Positions 45,201 to 53,792 of a stretch of 64,000 bases of DNA are shown piece after piece. A program made the translations under genes and the position numbers. The notes beneath the pieces were generated by a model. It worked only from the letters and a program-made list of their open reading frames with translations, did not search any database and was not told where the DNA came from. The stretch is from Bacteroidota bacterium. GTDB lineage: Bacteria > Bacteroidota > Rhodothermia > Rhodothermales > UBA10348. Each line of letters starts with the position of its first letter. Within the stretch, counting starts at the first letter, position 1. The stretch spans positions 1 to 64,000 of the forward strand of contig JAJCYQ010000050.1 of the NCBI GenBank assembly GCA_029262835.1, in the 5' to 3' direction.

Positions 45201-46203
45201 TAATGAGGTAGCTGAACGGTTGGAGTGCTGGCGCAGCACCTGAACCATCATTGTTGAAACCAGTGACCGTTACCGATCCGAATGTAACTGTACCGCCTGG
45301 GTTGGCGATTTCGCCTGATATGCCAGCGACATTATTTGCAGAAATCGATGCCTGGAAGATACCAGACACTGTGACGTTGCCACCACCCAGGTTTGCGAAA
45401 CGACCGTTGGTTACAGACACGCTGCTGTAATTAACCGTTCCGGCAGAGTTGTTGAGGACGTTGCCTGAAGCCGTGACCGCGTTGGAAAACGTCACGGTGT
45501 TCGCTGCGGCTGTACCAGCAATATTGACTGTGCCCGCAACCAACGCGCTATTAAACGTCAGACTTGCTGCCTGATTGACAGTTAGTGTGCCGCCATTGAG
45601 GTTAATCGGGATTTCCGTACCCGCAGACGCTACCGTCCCATTGTAGTTTGCAGTAACTGCGCCGGTATACGAGGGCGATGCTCCCGTTGCCGTACCACTG
45701 GCTACGTTTAACGTGGTTGCCACGGTAAATGCCAGTTTGCCCGCCCCGAGATTGATGACCCCATTGGTGAGTGTAAACGTGCCGCCGCCGACTGCTACGG
45801 ATCCAACCCCACTATTAAGCGCGATAGTTGCTGCGGCGCCAGGGGCGATCGTCGACGTACCGGTAAAGGTTGCGACTGTAACAGCACCAGCCTGTCGGAC
45901 TTCGACCGTCAGGCTACCCGTGCCTATGAAGTCGAAATTCTCCGGGTAGTTACCAGCTTCAATGCTGATGATGTCACCCGCCGTAGCAATTGACAGCGCT
46001 CCGTTGACACCGAGCAGCGTCTGCTTCGGACCGCTGGCACCGGAAATATTGGCCGTCGTACCGTCGAATGCGTCACTACCAGTTGTAGAAGACACGAAAA
46101 TTGTCGACTGGGCGAGCGTGGTCTGGACTCCGGTGAAGAAGACCAGGGCTGCAATCGCGATCAGTGAACGTGACATGAATTGTAGCAGTCTTGAGTTACC
46201 CAT
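39241..46203 (-). CDS. Giant T9SS-exported beta-strand-repeat protein with Ig-like, dockerin-like and cohesin-like modules
   Basis: 2320 residues from the ATG at 46203, preferred because GAGAGG lies about 9 bp upstream; an ATG at 46227 adds 8. Signal peptide RSLIAIAALVFFTGVQTTLAQ. The first domain looks like a pectate-lyase-type repeat start (IFVSSTTGSDAFDGTTANIS, GDIISIEAGNYPE). About 1650 residues of Gly/Ala/Asn/Thr/Val-rich beta-strand repeats follow, then three Ig-like repeats (about 1800-2035). A dockerin-like segment comes next (about 2040-2098; GNVDGSGG and ADFNTSGTVNAFDAALIFD), then a cohesin-like module (LVSIPVQITGNTGDTRALSF). A T9SS type A sorting domain closes it (YPNPFNAATTISFDLPQAAE, YDLIGRR, TDRMMLVK). 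Likely a long surface adhesin or scaffold. Confidence 0.85.
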   Translation of the reverse strand: MGNSRLLQFMSRSLIAIAALVFFTGVQTTLAQSTIFVSSTTGSDAFDGTTANISGASGPKQTLLGVNGALSIATAGDIISIEAGNYPENFDFIGTGSLTVEVRQAGAVTVATFTGTSTIAPGAAATIALNSGVGSVAVGGGTFTLTNGVINLGAGKLAFTVATTLNVASGTATGASPSYTGAVTANYNGTVASAGTEIPINLNGGTLTVNQAASLTFNSALVAGTVNIAGTAAANTVTFSNAVTASGNVLNNSAGTVNYSSVSVTNGRFANLGGGNVTVSGIFQASISANNVAGISGEIANPGGTVTFGSVTVTGFNNDGSGAAPALQPFSYLINNAGTLTVNGAITNDGQGDANDNDTAVISLTNTGTMSIGVSSSIAGVLNNGGGTLGLGATTFTLTGAGPHVNMGTITGAASTVVVSGASFVPASAGAAAPAFDVAGNLTVSGNGGITGAVSVAGNVTNTGTGNIGNADADVLRVGGNLSNTGGGTINDPVVVGGNLTQGAGNVTANGSFDVAGTASFTGATAFNGGAGTNDVDGLVTISGAVVVNGAGNAIFGSGTVTGAGSLTISAGATLTVNGNFDTSNGGVFVANGGGATLAFVINGSTSATYTPGPNTLVDTFTLSRAAATTGTATLVLGQSFAIQAAFTTNANTAINLGNFLVRHSTAGAVATVNGTISTPTGQDGAISFENTGQSLSGLGQISNVLINVGGGNTLAVPGAGAATTLLFTGDLTLFTGGIAIAGGSEIKPTGTTARVRRNSADATTLIAGPFNTTAPTGTYVLEIFGGAAVAAGSEYALTGISSLNLVDTGTAYTLPANPAATVGNVNTAAGTTLDLATNTADVNATGVVTHAGTFAGAVGDQIVLLGDNQTHSFTGVSTADLSVQAAGVTVNGTATIPAAPATAALLTNIIVGDNAAGTGSEAATFANIQQIDGTVFVDTDGSLTLGLVADDANALTGNNDEGSVDGLVTVANGGALTWSTDAVIDAGATVGTAPIGAAPTFDFNGQTVHTTGAAFNAVSNAVLGSSGSLELDAATNVDTNIDLAASAAVLPGLRVDVGSALTGPTAVTGLTDINAALIGGQALTLSGTVNVGAGITNNVTIIGTTVQAEGPQTITGTLTLNASNVDFQGDAAAGNNPDQLTVTGLYTHTAGAVTLTGVDVITNAGVTFTAGSYAATAATASNTATPAGDFLVMNGGALTIGANALAVPNLEVRAAVNVAVGDVLQVDDFLWLNAPLTISSAGAAPVGTLNLGDGNGGLTINASGAGNTVTRTAGVVPGNLVLGAEANSATVIYDTADPFPTGLELFDTVGSLITKTAVTLADARAVTATTVDVAAGQISIDANDDGDNSITLPAAGNFLVGVNTPFFDAAGGQVVEVLTFGDATNYNLTFYAAATATSNQSWAPGATPNVTVTPAGAGAVALHANRSATDMTVAAGDVFDPSGNTFTVLGALNLNGNPLAVQNGGLAPAAGGSVAFAGSAAQTITGGLFYNGNVTINNAAGVTLVGGNLNTSNNAAGAVCNAAAAGNNGNIGNNLTLTNGALATGTNNVILCHQNTTNQGFTRTSGSIFGNVQAVVDGTASPNTTDRVEFPLGDADMNYRPFAITFNTPNTLAADPVLVASYNANNAGGINGLPIAAVDELNNPFEIGRYATDFHWSVTSTPTVTPSINYDVEYRSAGFANFVDEDIEKTRAIRRQDGNPNNFWIKVANGPANNDNFAVSGTEPVLVARNAVGAINADGVLFAIGLENNLASTDPAAITLNAGNNEVIDLTTVFDGGSPNNAAPTYAYAVTDGDAAVATGATAGDDLTVTGVAVGTSTVTVQATDIFGAVATATVAVTVNEAFVAGEALADVTVNDGTADQTVDGSVASTGGTAPIGYAVATSDAAVATAAVDAAGEITLTFVGTGTATITLTATDAEGDTVVTTFDVNVNAALVAAGGLADVTVEEGADAAVDASAEFTGGTVATDYAFSVESADPSVATATNTDAAVTVTGVQPYVVTGGVVTADTAPVTITVTATDDLGATGTSTFTADVNPVAGNVDGSGGPTEVGASLTLDAFVGLQTLTAKQTIAADFNTSGTVNAFDAALIFDAFVNGKSELVEFPAAAIAYGDLNHEGNLVSIPVQITGNTGDTRALSFSTTIDPAYAKVIGIESTLGDGWIVRSATNEEDGSVALAAAGYGSMTSDGTVAILTLELVGTADSFNLRAEGAVNDNPVANVDELEVVELPETFALNGNYPNPFNAATTISFDLPQAAEVEIEVYDLIGRRVMSIPTQTMQAGAKRSVQVDGTRLASGSYFYRVIAKMDNKTIVETDRMMLVK

Positions 46204-46771
46204 AGACTGTGCCTCTCTTGTTTTCATCCTTGTGGACTTGATGAGTTGGTGTCGAAACGAATCACCCGGCAGGCGCCAGGTACAGTGGATTGGCCATCAT
46301 TGCCAGACGCAAAAAACCCGGTCACGCAGATTAGCTCTGCACGCCGAGATACGCGGTGGGTGGATAACCAAGATTCCAATATCAAAGCTTATGCTTTTGT
46401 AATAGTTGTATTTATGCGGAAAACAGGTCTCAGCTATACTGTAGTGCCTCATCCGCGATACGGCCATTCATACACGCCACTCTACAGTAGTACCCAATCC
46501 CGAACTGATAAAACGGCAGGTCGAGGTGGGGGTTCTGACTGCGATAGCGTTAAGAATTTCCATCAACGCCAAGATCCCCCGAAAGAACGCCATTGTCAAG
46601 TGCCGCAGCGTTAAAATACCTACCGGATCGGTCCGCCCGGGTCTCGCTCGACGCTCATCACGCTCATCATGAATAGTGAGCACTGCCGCACGTCACGCAG
46701 GCTATTTCACCCCGTTTTCAGTACCTTGTCCCCCGGTTCACAAGGATGAATGCGCTCTTTCACCCGCGCCT
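46204..46771. other. Divergent intergenic region between the two giant cargo genes
   Basis: 568 bp containing the upstream regions of both giant genes. It is more AT-rich around 46380-46440 (AAGCTTATGCTTTTGTAATAG), the likely promoter zone. The plus-strand frame is open from 46676, but its first 32 codons carry no signal sequence, so the coding start is put at 46772. I see no RNA gene and no clear dyad. Confidence 0.5.
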
Positions 46772-49700
46772 ATGACTCACAGCGTCCGATTCCTGCGGTT
46801 CTTCGCTACGGTACTCGTTCTGGTCCCGTGCTTCAGCTCGCTTGTTGCCCGTGGTCAGACAACGAGTTGCCAGATATTCGCCAACGCAAGCGATGGTGCG
46901 GACAGTCAGCCTGGAACATTGACACAACCCGTCCAGTCGCTCGAACGTGCTGCCGCCATCGCAGGCCCGGCTGCGCGCATCTGCGTTGCTGCTGGGGAAT
47001 ATTTCAGGGGCGCCGATGCCGATGGTACGACGCTGGATGTGGGATCGGGTACCCTTACGCTTGAACTGCAGGCCTTTGCGGGTGAAACCGACATTCTTCT
47101 GAGCATGCCCTCACTTGCAGTCGTCGGTCAGGGCGGCACCCTTGTGATTGCAGCCGGAAGCACAGACCGCATTTTCTTCTCCTCAGGCATTCTGAACACA
47201 GATTCACCAGATGGCATGGAGCAGTTGACTATGGAGGGGGCTGAAATCGTGGTAGATGACGTCAACGTCACCATGGGTCCCCGGCTCAAAAACGTCACAA
47301 TGCGGCAGGGTGCCTTGCGGGGTATAGCAGTGTGGGAGGCATCCCAATATCTTGTAACTTTGGAAGGGCCCGTCTCGCTCGACGCCAGCAGTCTGCCTCC
47401 GCTCAGCGGTGGCAGACTGCTGGTTTCCGGCCCTGCTCCCGTTGACATTGCGGGCGACATCAACCTTGATGACGCCCGCATGGATATCGGCTCCTCTGGC
47501 ACGCTTTCTCTCGCGGGCGTTGTCTCCATAACAACGGAAACATCAATCGTCGCGAACGGTGACGGCGCCGAACTTCGCCTCGACGACACACTGCTTCTCC
47601 AGGGGCCCGGAGGCACTGTCAACCTCCCCGTGCCAAATCTTGTCATATACAATGTAGACACTGCACAAACGCCCACCTCGGCCTGGACGCTGTCTCTCAC
47701 TACAAACCGGGGCGAACTGCGGGGTGCGGCCGCGGACAGCGATGGCCAAAGCACGCCACCCCCGTTGAACAGTTCATGGCCGCGGTTAAACCTCTCAGGA
47801 GACTGGACTGTCGGATCCTCATCGTCAAACAGCACACTTTCGACACCCGAACTGAATATTGAGTCCGGAAACGTCCTGTCCTACGAATCGATCGAGATTA
47901 TAGGCAGCGCGTTCGGTATTGCGACAGGAAGAACGCTTACCATGGACGACGCGGCAGTCATTCTCAACCAGGAGGATGTATTGGTGTCGATTGAGGGAGC
48001 CTTGCTGGGATCGGGAAGTCCGGAAGTTCTACGTCTGCAGAAGAATGGTGTGGTATCGCTCGCTGTCGGTGCCGAAATATCCGGAGCGGAAATCAGCGCC
48101 CCAACGGCACGAATTGAGAGTGACGGCGGCACAATCCATGACCTTGTCCGCGTCACGGCCGGTTCCGCGCTTGAGATCAGTGGGGTCATCGCAGGCAGCG
48201 CCAGGCTCGAGGCAGATCAGAGTACGATCACGCTTCGCGAAGATGCTCAGTGGTCGGTCTCGTCCCTCGAGGCAACTGCAACGGTGGTACACCTCCAGTC
48301 CAATTCCGGGTTGTCGGTATCAGGCAATATCGAGACGGATGCATTGTCGGGCTTTCCGACTCGCCTGGGAACTGTCGTTTTGAGCCCAACGGTTACCTCC
48401 GTCGATGCCCCGGGTCCTACACCTTTTCCAGCTGTCCTATCCACCGCCAGCAATGTTGTCATTCGCACGGGCGGACCCATGGAGTCGTTGGTCGTCACTG
48501 AGGGACGTATGGAACTGCAATCGTCCGGATCGGCTGACATTCTTGGGCCTGTCAGCATCTCAGGTGCTACACTTTTTTTTCATGCTCCCACCGAGTCCCT
48601 CGACTGGTCGTTTCGTGGAGGAATGGACGCAACAGGCGCTACTGTCCTCTTTGACGGGAGCATGCCGTATGGGGTCCGACTGCAAGGTATGCTCCGTCTC
48701 CAGAATTCGTTCATTCAGTGGCCGCAACAGGGTCTCTCGGTATTGCCAAACACGATCCTCCGACTGACCGGTCCGGACTCCATTGTACTCCCCGCAATGT
48801 CAATGGATGCTCCCCGGGGAGTCCTACAGATCGATACGCCGACGACCATACTAAGTGGGCTTGACCTGACGGATGGTCGGCTGATTATTGCAGGGAATAC
48901 CCGCCTCACTGTGCAGGGGGGCGTGCGCCGGACGAACGGCCGCTTCGAACCAGTAGAAGGAGGCATCCTGCGATTAGAGGCGCCGACCGGTTCGCCGGCA
49001 TCTGTCCGGGGTTTCTCGACATCGGTGCTGCCATCGCTCGAAATTGGTGCTGGGCAGACACGACTTGAGGAATCGGTCGTGGTACTTGGTAGCCTCACGG
49101 TCGTCGGTGGCACTCTGGACGTTGGGGCTGCTGTCGGTCTCAGCGTCTCCGACTCCGTTCGCGTCTCGACGGGAGTTTTATCTCTCGGGCTCGGATCCGA
49201 GCTGCTGGTAGCGGGTCCACTCCACATGACCGGTGGAGAGATCGTGGCTGGCGGAAGTTCAATGAATCTGTCCGACAACGTACGTATTGAACTGCAGGGA
49301 CGTCTCTCGGGCACCCTGGATATGCTCACTCTGGGCCAGTCGGGCGGCGCGACGCTTTTTTCAGACATACCACTGCGCGCGCGGAGCGTCCAGATCTTCG
49401 ACGGCAGTACAGTCTCTCTATCTTCCAGACTGAACGTGGAGTCACTGCTTGCCATCGGGTCAGATGCTTCGCTCGTTCTCGCTGACACCGTGCGCCACCT
49501 GGGATTAGGAGACGCGCCGGAGTTCATTAATCACGGCACGACTGGAGGCGACGGTACCATTGAGCTGTCCGGGCCGGACGCTGACAGCCCAGGAACTGTT
49601 CTGGTCGGCAACGGCACGTTCGCCAATATTCGTGTTGACGTACCCCCCGGAGGAGGCGACATCCTCGCCGCTCCATCCACGGAACCGCTTCGCCTTTCCG

Positions 49701-52700
49701 GTAAGATAGACTTCGTGCGTGGCGGCCTTGATCCGGGTGGCCGGGCGCTGTCCATAGCGGGGACCCCAACTCCGGTTATAACGCGGGTCATGAGTCCCTC
49801 CTCCGATGGGGATACAACGCCTGTTGGACGCGGCTTTGTCAGTTCGCTGCCGATCAGCATGGCGGCGGGTAGCCGCTTTGACGTGATATATACGGGAGAT
49901 GTCACGAGTCTCACCGGCCCAGGTCCCGAATTCGTTTCTGGTCTCGTCCAGTCACTGACAGTAGACGTCGGAGATGGGGTCAACTCACCACCTGTCTTCG
50001 GCATGCAATTCGACGAAAGCATTGATCTTCCGGGAGTATTTGAGGTCACGTCCTCCTCGCTGCTCCGTCTGGAATCGGCCGACATCGACCTGCAGGCCCC
50101 AAACCTTTCGCACGATATTTCAGGGCAGATCTCTGGTCCGGGTCGCATCTTCGTATCGGCTCCGGGTATTGTGCTCGTAGGCCGAACGGACGCTCCGTCG
50201 TCCATTGATAATCTTATTATATCCGTTCCAACTGGCTCGGCCGAAGTCAGACTTCGAGACATGAAGCGTGTCGGCTTTCTCGAGTCGTCCCTTGACCAAT
50301 TGGGCTTCGTCGGTACACGCTCCATTCGGGTGACGTCGTGGACCCATCAACGCGGCAGGGTACGCGTAGCTACAGCACTGGAGTCGTGGCGCGCGGAATT
50401 GGTTTCCGGTGATGTACGCCTCGAAACGAATTCGGATGTGGCTGTCTCATCTGGAGGACGTCTGGACCTTGGGCCAGACGTATCCTGGGAGGTGACTTCA
50501 CAGCGGGCGGACGACGCGTTTCTTACGCTTGCGCATCACTCTGAGATCAATGCTCAGACGCCCGTCGCACGGGTCCGTCTACGGTCGCAACCAGGCATCA
50601 CGTCAGGTCCCAGACTGCAGGGACCATTGGAAATCACCGAATTGCTGGACCAGGGAAGCCTCGATATCTCTACAAATGGTTTCATTCTTACGCTGCGTGA
50701 CGCAATATGGACAGTTGGAACGGGTCTGCACACATTCGCCGACGTAGGTGCGGTATTTGACCCGGTTCGCACGGGTGTTCGTCTGCAGGGCACAATTCGG
50801 CTGAAACTGGCCCGTCCGCTGCGCCTCGTCAATCTGAATCTGGAAGCCGATGTCGATTCGCTCCACATCACGTCCGTTCCAGTTGGCAGTGACCCCTTTC
50901 CGCTTCTGGTAGGTGGAAGCGCGTCGTTCGCGGGCGGTCTCCTCGATATGGGGAACAGTGACATCGTTGTCAGCAATGATGCCCCAGGGACACTGACACT
51001 CGGCATGAACGAAATTCGCGCCGGGGGCCTTGACGCCTCCACTGTGGCCTCCGAGGCCCTCCTCCTGGACGAGTCGTACGGGGAGTTCGTCCTGGCTGGC
51101 CAGAGCACCGTAACCACGTCAGGTGATCAGGTCACGATACCCTCGCTGCGACTTGAGAGGAACGCACTGATGGACCTGCCCCCATCCGTCAACATGACGA
51201 TCTCACGCCGCCTGGTCTTCGGCCAGGAATCGGCGACTCTGACAACCAGTGCACCCGGTGTCCTTCGTTTGGCCGACGGCGCGGTGCTCATTCGTAGAGG
51301 TCGTGGCACGCTCACACATGCGCCTGTACCGGAAGGTGATCTGCACGTGGCCTATGACCTGGATGACGGCTCTGTTACCGGGCATGACACCCGGTTCCGC
51401 TCACCATCTCTCACGACAGGACTGGAACTCCCGGGTGAAGTATCCTCGCTGACGATACTTGCCGGAAACAACAGTCAGGGGATCAATACGATCCTGCAGA
51501 CTTTTCCTGTACGTGTGACAGACAGGCTCAGTATGCTCAGCGGCAGTTGGATCACGGGGGAAAGTACCGTTACGCTGGCGACAGATGTCACGTATTCCGA
51601 GGGTATAGGTGACGGGGATGCACCGGCCGTATGGGTCCGCTCAAAACCACCGCAGCGAGAGGGTACCCTCCATATTGACCTGCACCTTCAGCAGACATCC
51701 ACGCTCAGCGCTGACAGGTTGTTCGGTGGCACATCAATTGGCAACTTTCAATTACGTCATCTGACGCCGGACATGACGACAACGCTCGCCACGTCACTCG
51801 ATGTCAGTACATTCAGCGTAACGGGCGAGGCTTCTGGAACGCGTCTCCGCCTCGGAGGAAGCTCGGTCACCGCGCAGGAAAGCGTCATGCTCAACGGCGT
51901 GTCAGTTGCCAGCGCTCCAGTCGCCCGTTTTTCATCGCGAGGAAGCATGTCCATTGATGGTGGGGCGGTATCGGACAATGTGTTGCTGTCCGCCGATGGC
52001 GACATGCTCCTTGACGCAGACATCTCCAACCTCGGAGTCGAGGCCGGAGCGAACCTCACAACACGTGGTTCCACTTTTGTTCCACAGCGGCTGGTGCTGC
52101 GGGCCGACACGGGCACCTGGAGCACTGCAGGCAGCTTACAGGTCCCTTCGCTGATTCGAAGCGGACCCGGGCATTCACCGGTCCATATCCGAAGTGCACT
52201 GACCAATCAGCTGCTCACGGTCAATCATCTGGAACTCACTTCAGGATCTGTTGTGCTTGACGGCATTCGCCTCCGGCTGGAGGGAACGGGCACCGGTTTC
52301 GTGCGTCAGGATGGGCACGTCACTGGCACCATCGAACGCTCGGCAACGGCCGGCAGCACGGCGCCGCTTGTGTTTCCACTTGGAATGGATTCCACGTATG
52401 CTCCCTTAACATTGACGCCCGAATCGGGCCTTCTCACGACAACCATCATCGCGGTGTCGATCGGCGAATTGCCTGTACATGACCGCAATGGACTGCCGAT
52501 TACAACTGGCGCAGGCGTAACCGTCCGCGAGGCCAGCCGAAGAGTCTGGCGTGTATCGAGCACTGTCAACTTCGCAAGCTCACAACCATTCGATATCAGC
52601 GCGTTGTTACCGCCGTCTGCTGAAGCAGTGAATGACACCGAAGCGGCACGGTCATTCATCCAACGACGCGCTGATGAAGATGGACCGTGGATGGCTGTCA

Positions 52701-53761
52701 ATGGAACCGTCGAGAGCGTCCCGACGGATGATGGACTCCTTCTTCGACATGTGGCCACCACGGGCATTCTGACACCTGTCGGAACGACGATCAGTGTCGG
52801 CCTCGGAGAACAGATTGGGCTGGAAACTGGTGCGTCCCAGCTCGCAAATCTTTCCGATGAGACCGTGGAAGTCCTCACCGGTACGTCAACAATTCGCCTG
52901 CTTCCCGGCCAGGCAACACGCATGCTTCGTGCTGGCATTCCATCCGGAGACTCGGCACCACCGTGGCGCGTAATTCGCCCAATCCCTGGCAGCTCAACGC
53001 CCGATACCACGTCAGTGCCTGTTGCCGCGTGGCTCCCCTCCCAGACGAGTGTGGCATTCGTACTCCCTTCCAATCCGGTCCCCGCTGGCACCACGTCCAT
53101 TCTCGCGTCTATATGGGAGAGCACAACGGCCAACGAGTCAGACATACGTATTGTAAATGCCTGGGCAGAGGGGCCTACGGCTCAGTTCAGCACAGTAAGC
53201 GGTACTATGCCGGTCTTCATAGGCACGGCTGGCCCCGGTGAATCGGCTCGTGGCCCCGCGTTTACGCAGCCCGGGTCCTTTTTCCTCGCTGTCCGATGGC
53301 TGGATACCGCCGTGGCTCAACAGGGATTCAGCTTGACAGCCACAGCCGTTCCCTTCCGAGCGGTTGTAGCCGTGCGCGACAGTACGGCTTATGCAATCCT
53401 GGAGGATGGAAGTGTTCTGATGCTGGCTACCGCGACCTCGGTAGAAGAGAGCCCTGGGGATCGGGGCGCCCCCGAACTCCCCACCGCGCTCCGCATCCAC
53501 CCGGTGTATCCGAATCCGGTTCGGGGCGCGGCAACGATTCCGGTCGATGTGCCGGCGGCCGCCACCGTGCGCTTAACGCTCGTTGACATGCTCGGCCGCG
53601 AGGTGCGGCGCGTGGACGCGGGAAGCCTGTCGCCGGGCCGTGGCCAGCTTATTCGGGTAGATGCGACGGGGCTCGCCGCAGGGACGTACCTGTACGTTGT
53701 AGAAGCCGCAGCGGCCGGCCAGACGTGGCGCGAAACAGGCACGATGACGGTTTTGAGGTAA
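46772..53761 (+). CDS. Giant T9SS-exported beta-strand-repeat protein
   Basis: 2329 residues from MTHSVRFLRFFATVLVLVPCF, which gives a proper signal peptide. The N-terminus repeats the theme of the divergent neighbour: IFANASDGADSQPGTLTQP, then AGPAARICVAAGEYFRGADADG, the 'distributed parallel beta-helix' opening seen in surface proteins. Around 1900 residues of Ser/Thr/Gly-rich, beta-helix-like sequence follow without recognisable catalytic motifs. Near residue 1860-2150 is a more globular segment (GTIERSATAGSTAPLVFPLGMDS). The C-terminus is a T9SS type A sorting domain: HPVYPNPVRGAATIPVDVPA, LVDMLGREVRR, AAGTYLYVVEA, TGTMTVLR. The composition is more GC-rich than that of the minus-strand giant. 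Confidence 0.85.
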   Translation: MTHSVRFLRFFATVLVLVPCFSSLVARGQTTSCQIFANASDGADSQPGTLTQPVQSLERAAAIAGPAARICVAAGEYFRGADADGTTLDVGSGTLTLELQAFAGETDILLSMPSLAVVGQGGTLVIAAGSTDRIFFSSGILNTDSPDGMEQLTMEGAEIVVDDVNVTMGPRLKNVTMRQGALRGIAVWEASQYLVTLEGPVSLDASSLPPLSGGRLLVSGPAPVDIAGDINLDDARMDIGSSGTLSLAGVVSITTETSIVANGDGAELRLDDTLLLQGPGGTVNLPVPNLVIYNVDTAQTPTSAWTLSLTTNRGELRGAAADSDGQSTPPPLNSSWPRLNLSGDWTVGSSSSNSTLSTPELNIESGNVLSYESIEIIGSAFGIATGRTLTMDDAAVILNQEDVLVSIEGALLGSGSPEVLRLQKNGVVSLAVGAEISGAEISAPTARIESDGGTIHDLVRVTAGSALEISGVIAGSARLEADQSTITLREDAQWSVSSLEATATVVHLQSNSGLSVSGNIETDALSGFPTRLGTVVLSPTVTSVDAPGPTPFPAVLSTASNVVIRTGGPMESLVVTEGRMELQSSGSADILGPVSISGATLFFHAPTESLDWSFRGGMDATGATVLFDGSMPYGVRLQGMLRLQNSFIQWPQQGLSVLPNTILRLTGPDSIVLPAMSMDAPRGVLQIDTPTTILSGLDLTDGRLIIAGNTRLTVQGGVRRTNGRFEPVEGGILRLEAPTGSPASVRGFSTSVLPSLEIGAGQTRLEESVVVLGSLTVVGGTLDVGAAVGLSVSDSVRVSTGVLSLGLGSELLVAGPLHMTGGEIVAGGSSMNLSDNVRIELQGRLSGTLDMLTLGQSGGATLFSDIPLRARSVQIFDGSTVSLSSRLNVESLLAIGSDASLVLADTVRHLGLGDAPEFINHGTTGGDGTIELSGPDADSPGTVLVGNGTFANIRVDVPPGGGDILAAPSTEPLRLSGKIDFVRGGLDPGGRALSIAGTPTPVITRVMSPSSDGDTTPVGRGFVSSLPISMAAGSRFDVIYTGDVTSLTGPGPEFVSGLVQSLTVDVGDGVNSPPVFGMQFDESIDLPGVFEVTSSSLLRLESADIDLQAPNLSHDISGQISGPGRIFVSAPGIVLVGRTDAPSSIDNLIISVPTGSAEVRLRDMKRVGFLESSLDQLGFVGTRSIRVTSWTHQRGRVRVATALESWRAELVSGDVRLETNSDVAVSSGGRLDLGPDVSWEVTSQRADDAFLTLAHHSEINAQTPVARVRLRSQPGITSGPRLQGPLEITELLDQGSLDISTNGFILTLRDAIWTVGTGLHTFADVGAVFDPVRTGVRLQGTIRLKLARPLRLVNLNLEADVDSLHITSVPVGSDPFPLLVGGSASFAGGLLDMGNSDIVVSNDAPGTLTLGMNEIRAGGLDASTVASEALLLDESYGEFVLAGQSTVTTSGDQVTIPSLRLERNALMDLPPSVNMTISRRLVFGQESATLTTSAPGVLRLADGAVLIRRGRGTLTHAPVPEGDLHVAYDLDDGSVTGHDTRFRSPSLTTGLELPGEVSSLTILAGNNSQGINTILQTFPVRVTDRLSMLSGSWITGESTVTLATDVTYSEGIGDGDAPAVWVRSKPPQREGTLHIDLHLQQTSTLSADRLFGGTSIGNFQLRHLTPDMTTTLATSLDVSTFSVTGEASGTRLRLGGSSVTAQESVMLNGVSVASAPVARFSSRGSMSIDGGAVSDNVLLSADGDMLLDADISNLGVEAGANLTTRGSTFVPQRLVLRADTGTWSTAGSLQVPSLIRSGPGHSPVHIRSALTNQLLTVNHLELTSGSVVLDGIRLRLEGTGTGFVRQDGHVTGTIERSATAGSTAPLVFPLGMDSTYAPLTLTPESGLLTTTIIAVSIGELPVHDRNGLPITTGAGVTVREASRRVWRVSSTVNFASSQPFDISALLPPSAEAVNDTEAARSFIQRRADEDGPWMAVNGTVESVPTDDGLLLRHVATTGILTPVGTTISVGLGEQIGLETGASQLANLSDETVEVLTGTSTIRLLPGQATRMLRAGIPSGDSAPPWRVIRPIPGSSTPDTTSVPVAAWLPSQTSVAFVLPSNPVPAGTTSILASIWESTTANESDIRIVNAWAEGPTAQFSTVSGTMPVFIGTAGPGESARGPAFTQPGSFFLAVRWLDTAVAQQGFSLTATAVPFRAVVAVRDSTAYAILEDGSVLMLATATSVEESPGDRGAPELPTALRIHPVYPNPVRGAATIPVDVPAAATVRLTLVDMLGREVRRVDAGSLSPGRGQLIRVDATGLAAGTYLYVVEAAAAGQTWRETGTMTVLR

Positions 53762-53792
53762 TTCCGAGCCGCGCGGCGACCCAGCCGGGCTT

